A stretch of 64,000 nucleotides of DNA, taken from the NCBI GenBank assembly GCA_026705025.1, contig JAPPBN010000034.1, positions 62,001 through 126,000 of the forward strand. Reading direction: 5' to 3'. The position numbers were made by a program, and so were the translations under genes. Every line of letters begins with the position of its first letter. Position 1 is the first letter of the stretch. The notes beneath the pieces were generated by a model. That model was not told the origin of the DNA. It searched no databases and saw only the letters and a program-made list of their open reading frames with translations. Shown one piece after another: positions 42,122 to 51,030 of the stretch. The DNA comes from Bin125 sp026705025 (GTDB taxonomy: Bacteria > Chloroflexota > Dehalococcoidia > Bin125).

Positions 42122-44530
42122 TTACTTGTCGTCTGCGGCGGCTTCTTCCACGTACCGATTGAGTGTCGCAGTGGACCTTCTGGAGGCGGCCGGATCCCTG
42201 CCCGCCCGTCTGGTATCAAAGGCAAACGGAGAAGCTAGCCAAAGCTGCGGTCTGTCGATGAATGCGGGTGGCGTGGGATGATGATGGACGAAGTGCATCG
42301 CGCTGACGACGAGGAATCCCTGCGACTCGACACTGTCGTTAAACCCCGCTAACCGGTGACGCGCTCTCGTCTCTGGAGTAGAGCGACGTATCAGCTCGAC
42401 GTGCGTACCGATCGGGACGACCTGTATCGTCCGGCCGCCTTCGGCGTGGATTTGACTGACTGCGTCCAACGCGCCGAATAGGGTATTGGCGTTGAGGGTG
42501 AGTACCAGTTCAATCGCCGGTCGCTCAGGATCCGTCAAGGCATTGACGAGCTCGTCGATTACCTGCTCGTCTGTCGCTCCCTCGGTGAGTTGCAGCCGAC
42601 TCACGCTCCCGCCCTGATAGGTAGCCTCCAGACCCTCGCAGCGTTCTTCCAGGCCAACGTTGCCGGTTTCATGGAAGATGCAGGCGATCGGTCCGCTGAT
42701 GTCGTGCTCGTTGATGACACGCCCGGCCGCAGCGCCCGCTTCACGGTCGTCCAATGCGACGTGGATCTCGGAGCCAGCGGCGGCGGCGTAGTCGCCGCCG
42801 GAGTTGAAGGTCACAATCCGAGCGCCTGCCTGTTTGGCGGCAAGCAGTGAGTCGGTCACCGCCTCGGGATCGGCGAGAGTGGAGGCGATGACGACGGCGC
42901 CGTCGGCGCTGCACTGGTCGATGGCCGCGGCTTGGTCGGCGCCGTCAAGATGGGCTTCGTAGCGCCAGTTGGTGTCCGTCACGTGCGCTGAGACGTGCAT
43001 GTACGCGCGTGCGACCTGCCAGTATCGGTCCTCCTTGGAGCCGTGCGTGACCACACAGAAGAGAGGCGCCTGTTCGGCGGCGCTCGACAACTCGACCGCT
43101 GAACTCGCTGACCAGGCCCCGCTGGGCGCATCTGTGGAGAGGACGCGACGCTGCGGCAACTGTCGGCTGCTCCAACGACCCTCGGCCCCCATCGATTCGA
43201 TCGCGAAGGCGACCGAGCCGTCGTCGCGCTTGAGCGCGGCCACGCGGACACTGAGACCTGGTGCAGGAAGCCGCGACGTGGAGTATTGCTCGATGATCCG
43301 ATCGAGTGAGGCGGAAAGGGCTTCGAGTGTTTCAGCGTTGCCACCAACGGTTTGATGGTCAAGGAGGGAAGGATCGGCCAGCCACAACTGGGGCTGCCCG
43401 ATGACATGGGCATTGTGCAAGTTGTAAGAAAGCTGTAGGGCGCTGCCAACGAAGAACCCCTGCGCATCAGCGCTGTCGCTAATCAGCGATCCAAGGTGCA
43501 GACCGAGCAGATCCGTGGGGATCCCCTCGAGATCATCGACGTTGAATCCCACCGAGGCGATGACCAACCCGTCGGCAGCGCCGTCCAGTTGTTGAACGGC
43601 GGTCAATGCATGCGTCAGCGTGTCGGCGTTCAACGTGAGCAGGGCGTCGTACTTGATCCCTCGCTGATCCTCAATGAGCACCTCGGCCAGATCGTCGACG
43701 TAGCTGCCATGATCGTGCTCGAGATGAGAGTCGACTTCCTCGAGACGAATCCGCATGACGCCAGCGCCCTGGTAGGAGGCCTCGAGTCCGTCGCAGCGAT
43801 GTTCGAGGCTGAGGTTGTCTCGCTCATGGATCAGGCAGGCGACTTGGCCGGTGATGCCGCGCTCGTTGAACTGCTGTCCTGCCAGTTCCCCCGCAGCGTG
43901 GTCGTTGAGCGCGATATGGATTTCTGAGCCGACGCTCTTGGCGTGCTCGACACCGGCGTTGAAGGTGATTACTTGCGTCCCGGCGGCCTTGGCCTGCATC
44001 AGAGGTTCCCGGACATCGTCAGGACTCGCCAGAGTCGAGGCAATGACGGCCGCGCCATCTGAGACACAGCGTTCAATGGCGGCTACCTGGTCATCGGCCT
44101 GCAAGTGAGTCTCGAAGCGTAGATTGATAGCGCTCCGATCGGCTGCCTGGTAGAGGAAGGAACGGAACTTCATCCAGAAGTGGTCGTCAGTTCCGCCATG
44201 CGCCACCACACAGAAGAGCGGCCTCAGTTCGTTACCGCTGTCAATAGTGACCGGCGAACTGCGCAACCAGGTATTGGCCCGAGAGCTAGCCGAGATGACG
44301 CGCCTTGTCGGCAGCAGCCGCTCGCCCCACCGACCATCCTCTTCGAGCACCTGAACGCCAACGGTCACCCGCCCATCATCGCCTTTGAGCGCGGACACGC
44401 GGACTGATGGGCCGTCGGCTGGCGGATGCGCCTGCACGTTGCCAAGCGACACGGCGCTCACGAGTGTCATCACCGCAATGGTCAATACAATGGCCGGGAT
44501 CGTGGTGGGCAGACGGATTGGACAATACAT
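42122..44530 (-). CDS. Exported tandem WGE-domain periplasmic-binding-like protein
   Basis: 802-residue paralogue of the gene at 39009 with the same layout: signal segment (IPAIVLTIAVMTLVSAVSL), AHPPADGPSVRVS, WGE domain (WGERLLPTRRVI), binding domain 1 (LFCVVAHGGTDDHFW, VITFNAGVEHAKSVGSEIHI), a degenerate WGE unit (GRWSSRQLPQRRVL), and binding domain 2 (LFCVVTHGSKEDRYW, IVTFNSGGDYAAAAGSEIHV). Within each gene, unit 1 is closer to unit 1 of the paralogue than to its own unit 2, so the internal duplication came before the gene duplication. The ATG follows AAGGA. The upstream region carries four ACATGT sites. Confidence 0.8.
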   Translation of the reverse strand: MYCPIRLPTTIPAIVLTIAVMTLVSAVSLGNVQAHPPADGPSVRVSALKGDDGRVTVGVQVLEEDGRWGERLLPTRRVISASSRANTWLRSSPVTIDSGNELRPLFCVVAHGGTDDHFWMKFRSFLYQAADRSAINLRFETHLQADDQVAAIERCVSDGAAVIASTLASPDDVREPLMQAKAAGTQVITFNAGVEHAKSVGSEIHIALNDHAAGELAGQQFNERGITGQVACLIHERDNLSLEHRCDGLEASYQGAGVMRIRLEEVDSHLEHDHGSYVDDLAEVLIEDQRGIKYDALLTLNADTLTHALTAVQQLDGAADGLVIASVGFNVDDLEGIPTDLLGLHLGSLISDSADAQGFFVGSALQLSYNLHNAHVIGQPQLWLADPSLLDHQTVGGNAETLEALSASLDRIIEQYSTSRLPAPGLSVRVAALKRDDGSVAFAIESMGAEGRWSSRQLPQRRVLSTDAPSGAWSASSAVELSSAAEQAPLFCVVTHGSKEDRYWQVARAYMHVSAHVTDTNWRYEAHLDGADQAAAIDQCSADGAVVIASTLADPEAVTDSLLAAKQAGARIVTFNSGGDYAAAAGSEIHVALDDREAGAAAGRVINEHDISGPIACIFHETGNVGLEERCEGLEATYQGGSVSRLQLTEGATDEQVIDELVNALTDPERPAIELVLTLNANTLFGALDAVSQIHAEGGRTIQVVPIGTHVELIRRSTPETRARHRLAGFNDSVESQGFLVVSAMHFVHHHPTPPAFIDRPQLWLASPFAFDTRRAGRDPAASRRSTATLNRYVEEAAADDK

Positions 44531-44704
44531 GTTGTGTCCTTACATGTCATTGGGCATTGGGCGCCAGACTACTGCATGATCTGCGTAACATGCTTCCTGA
44601 GTACAAGTGATTCACATGTCAAAACTGGCGCGATAGTGCATCCTGACGTGTGCGTATGCCAATCCCTCACTATTGACGTCAAAGTAGTGTTAAACAACAT
44701 GTTA
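44527..44704. promoter_or_regulatory. Cluster of ACATGT palindromes
   Basis: ACATGT at 44527-44532 (across the start codon), 44542-44547, 44614-44619 and 44699-44704, plus the 10-bp palindrome TTGACGTCAA at 44675-44684. The region is A/T-rich for this genome and lies upstream of the 802-residue WGE gene. It is probably a regulatory region for that gene. Confidence 0.4.
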
Positions 44705-45077
44705 GAGACTCGTGAGGGCAATGATAATCAGATGGCATCGTTAAGGCTTATGGAGGGCCAGGGGGCCTCCGGCATTCCATGTATTAGTGATCTGGCTGTG
44801 CCGAGAGTATCCCACGTGATATGTTGATGCACACAGTAACACTCGCCTGACATCGATGACCAAGTGTGATAGGCGTCATAAGCGGTTTGCTCGTTTGCGC
44901 GATCGGTGAGACTGCCAATCGCGCCTTGCGCCTTCTCGCAGGACTCGAAGCGCGCCCGGCCCAACCGGCATGCCAGCCTCGCTGTTCTGCTTGCGTCGTC
45001 AGGCCCAGAGCTGGCGAGAGGTATGCCGAAGGACGGGATGTTTGCTGTTTTGGAGCTCTGGCCGAGTGGTGTCCCGG
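44531..45077. other. A/T-rich intergenic region upstream of a WGE gene
   Basis: No gene is supported. The part from 44550 to about 44860 is clearly richer in A/T than the window average and contains the palindromes listed for 44527-44704. The last 70 bases adjoin the broken CoA-transferase. Confidence 0.5.
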
Positions 45078-45668
45078 CTAGCGGCTGCTGACGATTCCCT
45101 CTGACTCGAGCCGAGCGAACTCCTCGCCCTCGATGCCGAGGTCGTCACACAACACTTCGCGCGTGTGCTCGGCCAGCAGCGGCGCCGCCGTCATCGGGAC
45201 GTTGCTCTTCGACATCTTCGGCGCCCAGCCGAGCAGGCGGATGGGGCCCCACTCCGGATGTTCAATGTCCTGAATGAAGTTGCGCTCGTCGAAGTGGGGA
45301 TTGTGGAAGAGGTCGTAGGTGCTGTGAGTTGCCGAGCAGGGGACGCCGGCCTCGCCGAGGATCTGCATCGCCTCCCACTTGGTGTGCTGAATCGTCCAGG
45401 CGCGGATCTCGGCTTCGAGCGTACCTCCCCTCCATCCACGCCCGCGCAACCTGCGCTAGCCGACGACCCAACCAGCGGCCGCGTGGGTGAGGTCCATGTT
45501 CGCCAGGACACGAAGACCATTCTCCTCGACGCCGCGCCCGAGGTCGCACACACCGGGCTGCTCGACCTTGACCACATCCGCGCCAAGCCAGGCCAGCGCC
45601 TGCGTGCAGGACGTGCCCGCCTCGTATTGGGTCATATCCAAGACGCGCATTCCATCAAGAGCCAGCAT
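45078..45668 (-). pseudogene. Collapsed CaiB/BaiF CoA-transferase
   Basis: Only the two ends of a class III CoA-transferase remain. The N-terminal part from ATG 45668 (MLALDGMRVLDMTQYEAGTS to about GRGVEENGL) stops near 45518. The C-terminal part (EAEIRAWTIQHTKWEAMQIL to EGIVSSR) covers 45425-45078. About 235 central residues, including the nucleophile aspartate motif, are missing. Between the parts, 45433-45475 resembles the last codons and 3' flank of the ABC permease gene ending at 49682 (LHPRPRNLR against LDPRLRNLR). The C-terminal piece is nearly identical to the gene at 49695, so the duplication was recent. Confidence 0.85.
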
Positions 45669-45742
45669 CGTCTGATCCTTCCGCAAGCGAACTGCCCCTG
45701 GCATAGGGAACGGCAATCCGCAGCTTCGAGCGGTGAGGCCGC

Positions 45743-45771
45743 TTGACAATTCACGGCTCAGAAGATAGGCC
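45743..45771 (+). promoter_or_regulatory. Candidate promoter of the ABC cassette
   Basis: TTGACA (45743-45748) is a perfect -35 hexamer. The -10 is unclear: GATAGG or TAGGCC lies 15-17 bases on. The position is about 60 bases before the GTG at 45832. Confidence 0.3.
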
Positions 45772-45831
45772 TATACCACGATACGCTGCTTCACGCTAGA
45801 GGCGCGTGTTCAACAGGGATGGAGTACTCCA

Positions 45832-47790
45832 GTGAGCAAACGAAACTATTGGCAGCGGATGCGCCGTAGCAGGATGTCGAGGCGGTCGCTTTTGCGGGCC
45901 TCGGCGCGAGCCGGCGTCGGCGCGAGTGGTTTGGCATTGGTCGGCTGCGGCGACGATGACGACGATGCACAGCCATCGGCAGCGCAGGCTCAGGAACAGC
46001 AGCAACAGCAGCAACAGGCGATGCAGCAGGAGCAGGTCCAACAGCAACAGCAGCAGGCCACGCAGCAAGAGCAGGCCCAACAACAGGCCCAACAACAGGC
46101 CGAGGCGGTTGAGCAACAGGAACAGGTCGCCGTGGCCGAGACGCCGGGCGAGAGCGAGGAATGGTCGGAGCCCTGGCCGCTGGACGAGGTCGATCTGGAC
46201 GCGACGATCACCGTGGTGGTCCCCTCCGACGCTGGGGGGCTGGACCAGATGCGGACCGGCAGCAACGCGAACCTGTACTCGCACGGCGCCGTGTTCAGCG
46301 CGGCCATGGAATGGGATCCCGCTGAAGGCGCGCCGATCGCAAATCTGGCCGCGCCGGAGTGGATCGATCCCGTCACGGTTCGGGCGACGGTGGTGCCGGC
46401 GCAGTTCCACGACGGCTCGATCCTCACCGCCCACGACTTGGTGTTCAGCTACGAACGCATGGCCGGGCAGGCCGCCTACCACCAGGGCGGCGCGACGACC
46501 GATCACCCCGGCGGCTGGACCCCCGGGAATGTCGGCCGCAGCTCCGCGAACTGGGTCCGCAACGAGGCGGTGGACGACCGTACCTGGTCGTTCGAGTTGC
46601 CGGCGCCCGATGCGGGCTTCTTCGTCGTCAACCTGACCGGGACCGGCGAGGTGGTGATCATGTCGCAAGCGGACACGGAGGCGCGCGGCGACCTCGCGAT
46701 GGACACCTCGCCGATGGGCACCGGCCCGTTCCGCTTCGTCAGCCACGAAGACGACACGGACTTCGTCTACGAGCGCTTCGAGGACCACTTCCTCCCGGCC
46801 GACCATCCCGTCGTGGTGCCGCGCTATGCCCACCACAAGCATCAGCGGGTCGTGGTGCGGCCCGAGATCCAGTCGCGGCTGGCCGGCATCGAGGCCGGGG
46901 AGATTGACGTGGTGCCGGGGCTGGGCCCCAACAACGTGGAGCCATACCTGGACGACCCCGACTTCACCGTGCAGTTCCAACCCGCCGTTGGCCAGACCGT
47001 CCAGGTGATCTATCCCAACCTGTACCCCGAGACGATGCCGGACGGTAGCCCGAACCCGTTCCTGGACTTCCGCGTGCGCCAGGCCGCGAACCACGCGATC
47101 AACCGCCAAGCCTTAATCGACAACCTTCTGCTCGGCCAGGGGCACTATTCACTGTTCACGTTCAGCGGCGTGTACGGCTTCCCGACCGCGGAGCAGAGGC
47201 AGGCAGTCCAATACGACTACGACCCTGAGCTGGCGCGGCAGCTGATGGCGGAGGCCGGTTACGCGGACGGGTTCGAGGTCCCGCTGTACTACACGACCGA
47301 CTGGGGCGGCGCGTTCATGTCGGATATGGCTCTGGCCGTGGCGCAGGACCTGGCTGCGGTCGGTATCCGCACGCAGCCAGAGGTGGCGCTCGTCTCCGAC
47401 TACTTCTCCGACGCCTACGTGGTCGGGGGGCCCAACCGCCCGGTGGGCCTCTATTGGATGTGGGCCAACGTCGTCCGCGACATCGGATCGATGTGGGATT
47501 GCTGCGCCGGGCCCGAGTCCTTCTTCACGAAGCTCAACGGCGAGGGGGTGCAGGATCCGGCCTTGCACGAGCTGTACCTCGCGCAGCGGACTGAGCTCGA
47601 TCCCACGCGGCGCCAGGAGATGATCGCGGAGCTGATGCTGGAACACGCCCGTCAAGCGTGGTTCATTTTCCTCGTCGAGGCCCCGGACGCGTTGCTGACC
47701 CGGGCGGACGTCAACTGGCCGAAGGGAGGACGCACCGGCTTCATGTGGGGGGGCAACGCCTACGGCATCCAGCGGCGCAAGGCCACCTGA
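45832..47790 (+). CDS. ABC transporter substrate-binding lipoprotein (family 5) with Q-rich linker
   Basis: 652-residue extracellular solute-binding protein, peptide/nickel (family 5) type. The N-terminus carries a twin-arginine signal (SRRSLLRASARAG) and a lipobox with Cys39 (LALVGCG), so it is probably Tat-exported and lipid-anchored. Residues about 48-105 are a glutamine-rich, disordered linker. The binding domain follows, with FHDGSILTAHDLVFSYERM and MGTGPFRFVSHEDDTDFVY typical of the family, and INRQALIDNLLLGQG. It heads an operon with two permeases. The GTG at 45832 follows GGGATGGAG. The ligand is unknown (peptide, opine or similar). Confidence 0.88.
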   Translation: MSKRNYWQRMRRSRMSRRSLLRASARAGVGASGLALVGCGDDDDDAQPSAAQAQEQQQQQQQAMQQEQVQQQQQQATQQEQAQQQAQQQAEAVEQQEQVAVAETPGESEEWSEPWPLDEVDLDATITVVVPSDAGGLDQMRTGSNANLYSHGAVFSAAMEWDPAEGAPIANLAAPEWIDPVTVRATVVPAQFHDGSILTAHDLVFSYERMAGQAAYHQGGATTDHPGGWTPGNVGRSSANWVRNEAVDDRTWSFELPAPDAGFFVVNLTGTGEVVIMSQADTEARGDLAMDTSPMGTGPFRFVSHEDDTDFVYERFEDHFLPADHPVVVPRYAHHKHQRVVVRPEIQSRLAGIEAGEIDVVPGLGPNNVEPYLDDPDFTVQFQPAVGQTVQVIYPNLYPETMPDGSPNPFLDFRVRQAANHAINRQALIDNLLLGQGHYSLFTFSGVYGFPTAEQRQAVQYDYDPELARQLMAEAGYADGFEVPLYYTTDWGGAFMSDMALAVAQDLAAVGIRTQPEVALVSDYFSDAYVVGGPNRPVGLYWMWANVVRDIGSMWDCCAGPESFFTKLNGEGVQDPALHELYLAQRTELDPTRRQEMIAELMLEHARQAWFIFLVEAPDALLTRADVNWPKGGRTGFMWGGNAYGIQRRKAT

Positions 47791-47862
47791 GGCCGCGCCG
47801 CTCGGCGCACTTGCCGCCTGTAGGGTCGGCGGAGCTCCGGGGCGCGATCCGCAAGGGACCTG

Positions 47863-48801
47863 ATGGAGTTCTGGAACTACTTCGCCCTCCGCCTGATCCA
47901 GGCGTTGTTCGTCGTCCTCATCGTCGCGACGACCGTCTTCTTTGTCTCGCGCCTTGCGGGCAATCCCGAGTCGACCCTGCTCTCGCCCGAGCAGCGGCGT
48001 CCGGAAGAAGTCGAACGCCTGAGGAAGAATCTGGGCTTGGACAAACCGCTGATCGTTCAGTACGGCACGTTCCTGGGCAACCTGGCGCAAGGCGACTTCG
48101 GGACCTCGTGGCGGGGCGGTGGCCAACCGGCGCTCGACGAGATCGGCGACCGGGCGGCGAGCACGCTCAAGCTTGGGGCGGCGGGCGTGGTGTTCGCGCT
48201 CGCGCTGGCGCTGCCGCTGGGCATCGTGGCGGCCTTGAGGCGCGGCACCGCGATTGACTGGCTGTCGCGCTTCGTGGCGGTGATCGGGCAGGCCACGCCT
48301 AGCTTCTGGCTGGGCCTGATGATGATCTTCTTCTTCGCTGTGCAGCTGGGCTGGTTTCCGACCGGGGGCGATGAACAAGGGTTCCGCTCGTTGATCCTGC
48401 CGGCGATCGCACTCGGCCTGTTCGAACTGGTCGCGATCATGCGGCTGACCCGCTCGGGGATGATCGAGGTGATGGACACCGACTTCATCCGCACGGCGCG
48501 GGCCAAGGGACTCAGCGAGCGGGTGATCATCGGGCGGCACGCCGTGCGGCACGCGCTGCTTCCGGTCGTGACGATGCTGGGACTCTCGCTAGGCCGGTTG
48601 ATCGGCGGCTCGGTGATCATCGAGATGGTCTTCGCCTGGCCGGGCATCGGCCGGCTGATCATCGACTCGATCTTCAAGAACGACTTCCCGATGGTGCAGG
48701 CCTCGATCATCGTGCTGGCGGCGTCGATCGCGCTGGTCAACCTGCTGGTCGATGTGTCCTACCGGCTGATCGACCCGCGCATCCGGGCGGGGGACGCCTG
48801 A
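47863..48801 (+). CDS. ABC transporter permease, DppB/OppB type
   Basis: 312-residue inner-membrane permease of the peptide/nickel family. It has an N-terminal segment (LIQALFVVLIVATTVFFVSR), the cytoplasmic RRPEEVERLRKNLGLDKPL, and about six membrane helices with the EAA-like loop DTDFIRTARAKGLSERVI, where the ATPase docks. It ends YRLIDPRIRAG. It is coupled to the next gene (TGATG). It forms the channel with the following permease for the ligand carried by the lipoprotein at 45832. Confidence 0.92.
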   Translation: MEFWNYFALRLIQALFVVLIVATTVFFVSRLAGNPESTLLSPEQRRPEEVERLRKNLGLDKPLIVQYGTFLGNLAQGDFGTSWRGGGQPALDEIGDRAASTLKLGAAGVVFALALALPLGIVAALRRGTAIDWLSRFVAVIGQATPSFWLGLMMIFFFAVQLGWFPTGGDEQGFRSLILPAIALGLFELVAIMRLTRSGMIEVMDTDFIRTARAKGLSERVIIGRHAVRHALLPVVTMLGLSLGRLIGGSVIIEMVFAWPGIGRLIIDSIFKNDFPMVQASIIVLAASIALVNLLVDVSYRLIDPRIRAGDA

Positions 48802-49682
48802 TGGCGGGCCAGCCGGCGGCGGTGCAGCTGGGCCCGGGCCGCGGCGTCCGTTGGCGGCGCTGGCTGGGGCTGTCCGTGCCCGCTCTGATCGCGCTGGCGC
48901 TGCTCGTGGCGGGCGTGGGAGCGGATTGGCTGGCGCCGCACGACCCGGAGTTCGTCAACCTGGGCGCGCGCTTGCAGCCGCCCGTCTTCGACGGGGGCAG
49001 TTGGGACTATGCCCTGGGCACGGACCAGGTCGGGCGGGACATCTTCAGCCGGCTGCTGCACGGCGCGCGCATCTCTCTGATCGTGGTGGGCATCGTGGTG
49101 CCGGGCGCGGCGCTGATCGGGACGCTGCTGGGACTGATCTCGGGCTGGGCGGGCGGCCTCATCGGCCAGTTGCTGATGCGCCTCGTGGACGTGCAGCTGG
49201 CGATGCCGGCAATCCTCTTCGCGGTGCTGTTGGCGGCCCTCGTGGGAGCCAGCCTGCGCAACGTGATCATCATCCTGCTGATCTGGACTTGGCCCTCGTA
49301 CGCGCGGCTGGTCCGGGCCGACGTGCTGTCCCTCAAGCAGCGCGACTTCGTCACGGCGTCTCGCGCCACCGGAGCGGGCCCCGCCTGGATCTTGCGGAAG
49401 CATCTGTTCCCGAACGTCGTCAACAGCATCGTGATCATCATGACGCTGGAGGTCGCACTGGTGATCCTGGCCGAGGCCGCGCTCACCTTCCTCGGCGTGG
49501 GCGCGCCGCCGGGCACGGCGTCGTGGGGGGTGATGATCTCGGAGGGACGCGACTTCATGAGCGTCGCCTGGTGGCCAATCTGGCTGCCCGGCCTGGCCCT
49601 GCTGACGATCGCGCTAACCGGCAACCTGATGGGCGACTGGGTCCGCGACGCCCTCGACCCACGGCTGCGCAACCTGCGCTAG
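48801..49682 (+). CDS. ABC transporter permease, DppC/OppC type
   Basis: 293-residue partner permease. HDPEFVNLGARLQPP and GTDQVGRDIFSRLLHGARIS are family hallmarks, the EAA-like loop is KQRDFVTASRATGAGPAWIL, and the end is VRDALDPRLRNLR. About six membrane helices. No DppD/DppF-type ATPase follows; instead a convergent CoA-transferase starts 12 bases after the stop, so ATPases must come from elsewhere in the genome. Confidence 0.92.
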   Translation: MAGQPAAVQLGPGRGVRWRRWLGLSVPALIALALLVAGVGADWLAPHDPEFVNLGARLQPPVFDGGSWDYALGTDQVGRDIFSRLLHGARISLIVVGIVVPGAALIGTLLGLISGWAGGLIGQLLMRLVDVQLAMPAILFAVLLAALVGASLRNVIIILLIWTWPSYARLVRADVLSLKQRDFVTASRATGAGPAWILRKHLFPNVVNSIVIIMTLEVALVILAEAALTFLGVGAPPGTASWGVMISEGRDFMSVAWWPIWLPGLALLTIALTGNLMGDWVRDALDPRLRNLR

Positions 49683-49694
49683 CCGACGGCCCAG

Positions 49695-50915
49695 CTAGGC
49701 GCCGTTGCGGCTGCTGACGATTCCCTCTGCCTCGAGCCTGGCGAACTCCTCGCCCTCGATGCCGAGGTCGTCACAGAGGACTTCCCTGGTGTGCTCAGCT
49801 AACAGCGGCGCGGCCGTCATGGGCACGTTGCTCTTCGACATCTTCGGCGCCCAGCCGAGCAGGCGGATCGGTCCCCACTCGGGGTGGTCGATGTCCTGGA
49901 TGAATTCCCGTTCGTCGAAGTGGGGATTGTGGAACAGGTCGTAGGTGCTGTGAGTTGCCGAGCAGGGGACGCCGGCCTCGCCGAGGATCTGCATCGCCTC
50001 CCACTTGGTGTGCTGTAGCGTCCAGGCGCGAATCTCAGCCTTGAGCGCGTCGTTGTTGTCGATCCGCGCCTGCTCGTCGGCGAAGCGCGGATCGACGACC
50101 ATATCCGGACGATCCATCGCCGCGCAGAAGGTGTCCCACATGCGGGTCGTCAGGGCGATGATGTAGAGGTAGTCGTCCGCCCCGTTGGAGTCGGGCAATG
50201 GCTTGCAGGGGTACAGGTCGGTCGGCCCGTTCCAGCCGTTGCCGCGACGCTCGGCGGCGACGTCGCCCCAGCTCTGGGTCCCTGCGACCGGAGTGCGGAC
50301 GTAGTAGGTCATTGCTTCCTGCATCGAGATCTCGATGTGCTGACCCTCGCCGGTGCGCAACTTCTGCACGTAGGCCGAGGTGATGGCGAAAGCGAGCTGC
50401 ATGCCGGTGCCGCTGTCGCCGACGCAGGCGCCGGGACGCATCGGCGGCCCGCCTTCTTCTCCGGTCACCGAGAACGCGCCGGCCGCGTTCTGCGCGACCG
50501 GATCGAAGCTCTTGAAGTTCGCAAACGGACCGGAGAGGCCGAATCCCTTGAGTCGCGCGTAGATGATGGTCGGATGAACTTCCTTGAGCGCCTCGTAGGT
50601 CAGGCCCAGCTTCTCCATCACGCCGGGTCCGTAGTTCTCGACGAAGACGTCGTAATGGGGCAGCATCTCGAAGAGCAGCGCCTTGCCGCGCTCGTCGCGC
50701 AGGTTGATCGTGACCGAGCGCTTGTTGGCGTTCCAGTTGATGAAGTAGTGAGAATCAATCGCGTCGCCGCTGCCGACGCCGCGACCCGGGTCGCCGACGC
50801 CGGGCTGTTCAATCTTGACCACGTCGGCGCCGTGCCAGGCCAGCGCCTGGGTGCAGGACGTGCCCGCTTCGTACTGGGTCATGTCGAGGACGCGAAGTCC
50901 GTCGAGAGCTGGCAT
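49695..50915 (-). CDS. CaiB/BaiF family CoA-transferase
   Basis: 406-residue class III CoA-transferase with LRVLDMTQYEAGTSCTQALA at the start, NKRSVTINLRDERGKALL, the nucleophile aspartate in CVGDSGTGMQLAF, and GVPCSATHSTYDLFHNPHFD. It is the intact relative of the broken copy at 45078. It faces dppC (stop to stop, 12 bases). A paralogue (51031-52260) lies just upstream in the same direction; the pair may use different acids or form a heteromer. Confidence 0.92.
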   Translation of the reverse strand: MPALDGLRVLDMTQYEAGTSCTQALAWHGADVVKIEQPGVGDPGRGVGSGDAIDSHYFINWNANKRSVTINLRDERGKALLFEMLPHYDVFVENYGPGVMEKLGLTYEALKEVHPTIIYARLKGFGLSGPFANFKSFDPVAQNAAGAFSVTGEEGGPPMRPGACVGDSGTGMQLAFAITSAYVQKLRTGEGQHIEISMQEAMTYYVRTPVAGTQSWGDVAAERRGNGWNGPTDLYPCKPLPDSNGADDYLYIIALTTRMWDTFCAAMDRPDMVVDPRFADEQARIDNNDALKAEIRAWTLQHTKWEAMQILGEAGVPCSATHSTYDLFHNPHFDEREFIQDIDHPEWGPIRLLGWAPKMSKSNVPMTAAPLLAEHTREVLCDDLGIEGEEFARLEAEGIVSSRNGA

Positions 50916-51030
50916 CGTGGTGTCCTTCCGAAGGCGCGGGCGGTAGTGAGAATCCTCACCATCATAGGGACCCCGTCAGTCGCGACGCGGCAGCTCCCCC
51001 GGCGAGGGCAGCAACGTGAAACTCGTTCAG

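Noticed and set aside
45985..46135. CAG/CAA repeat as possible CRISPR or satellite
   Set aside because: It is in-frame coding for a Q-rich linker of the lipoprotein, without spacer structure.
47149..48552. Long minus-strand open frame opposite the ABC genes
   Set aside because: It is the reverse of strongly coding lipoprotein and permease genes in high-GC DNA; its composition is Arg/His/Pro-rich with no domain.
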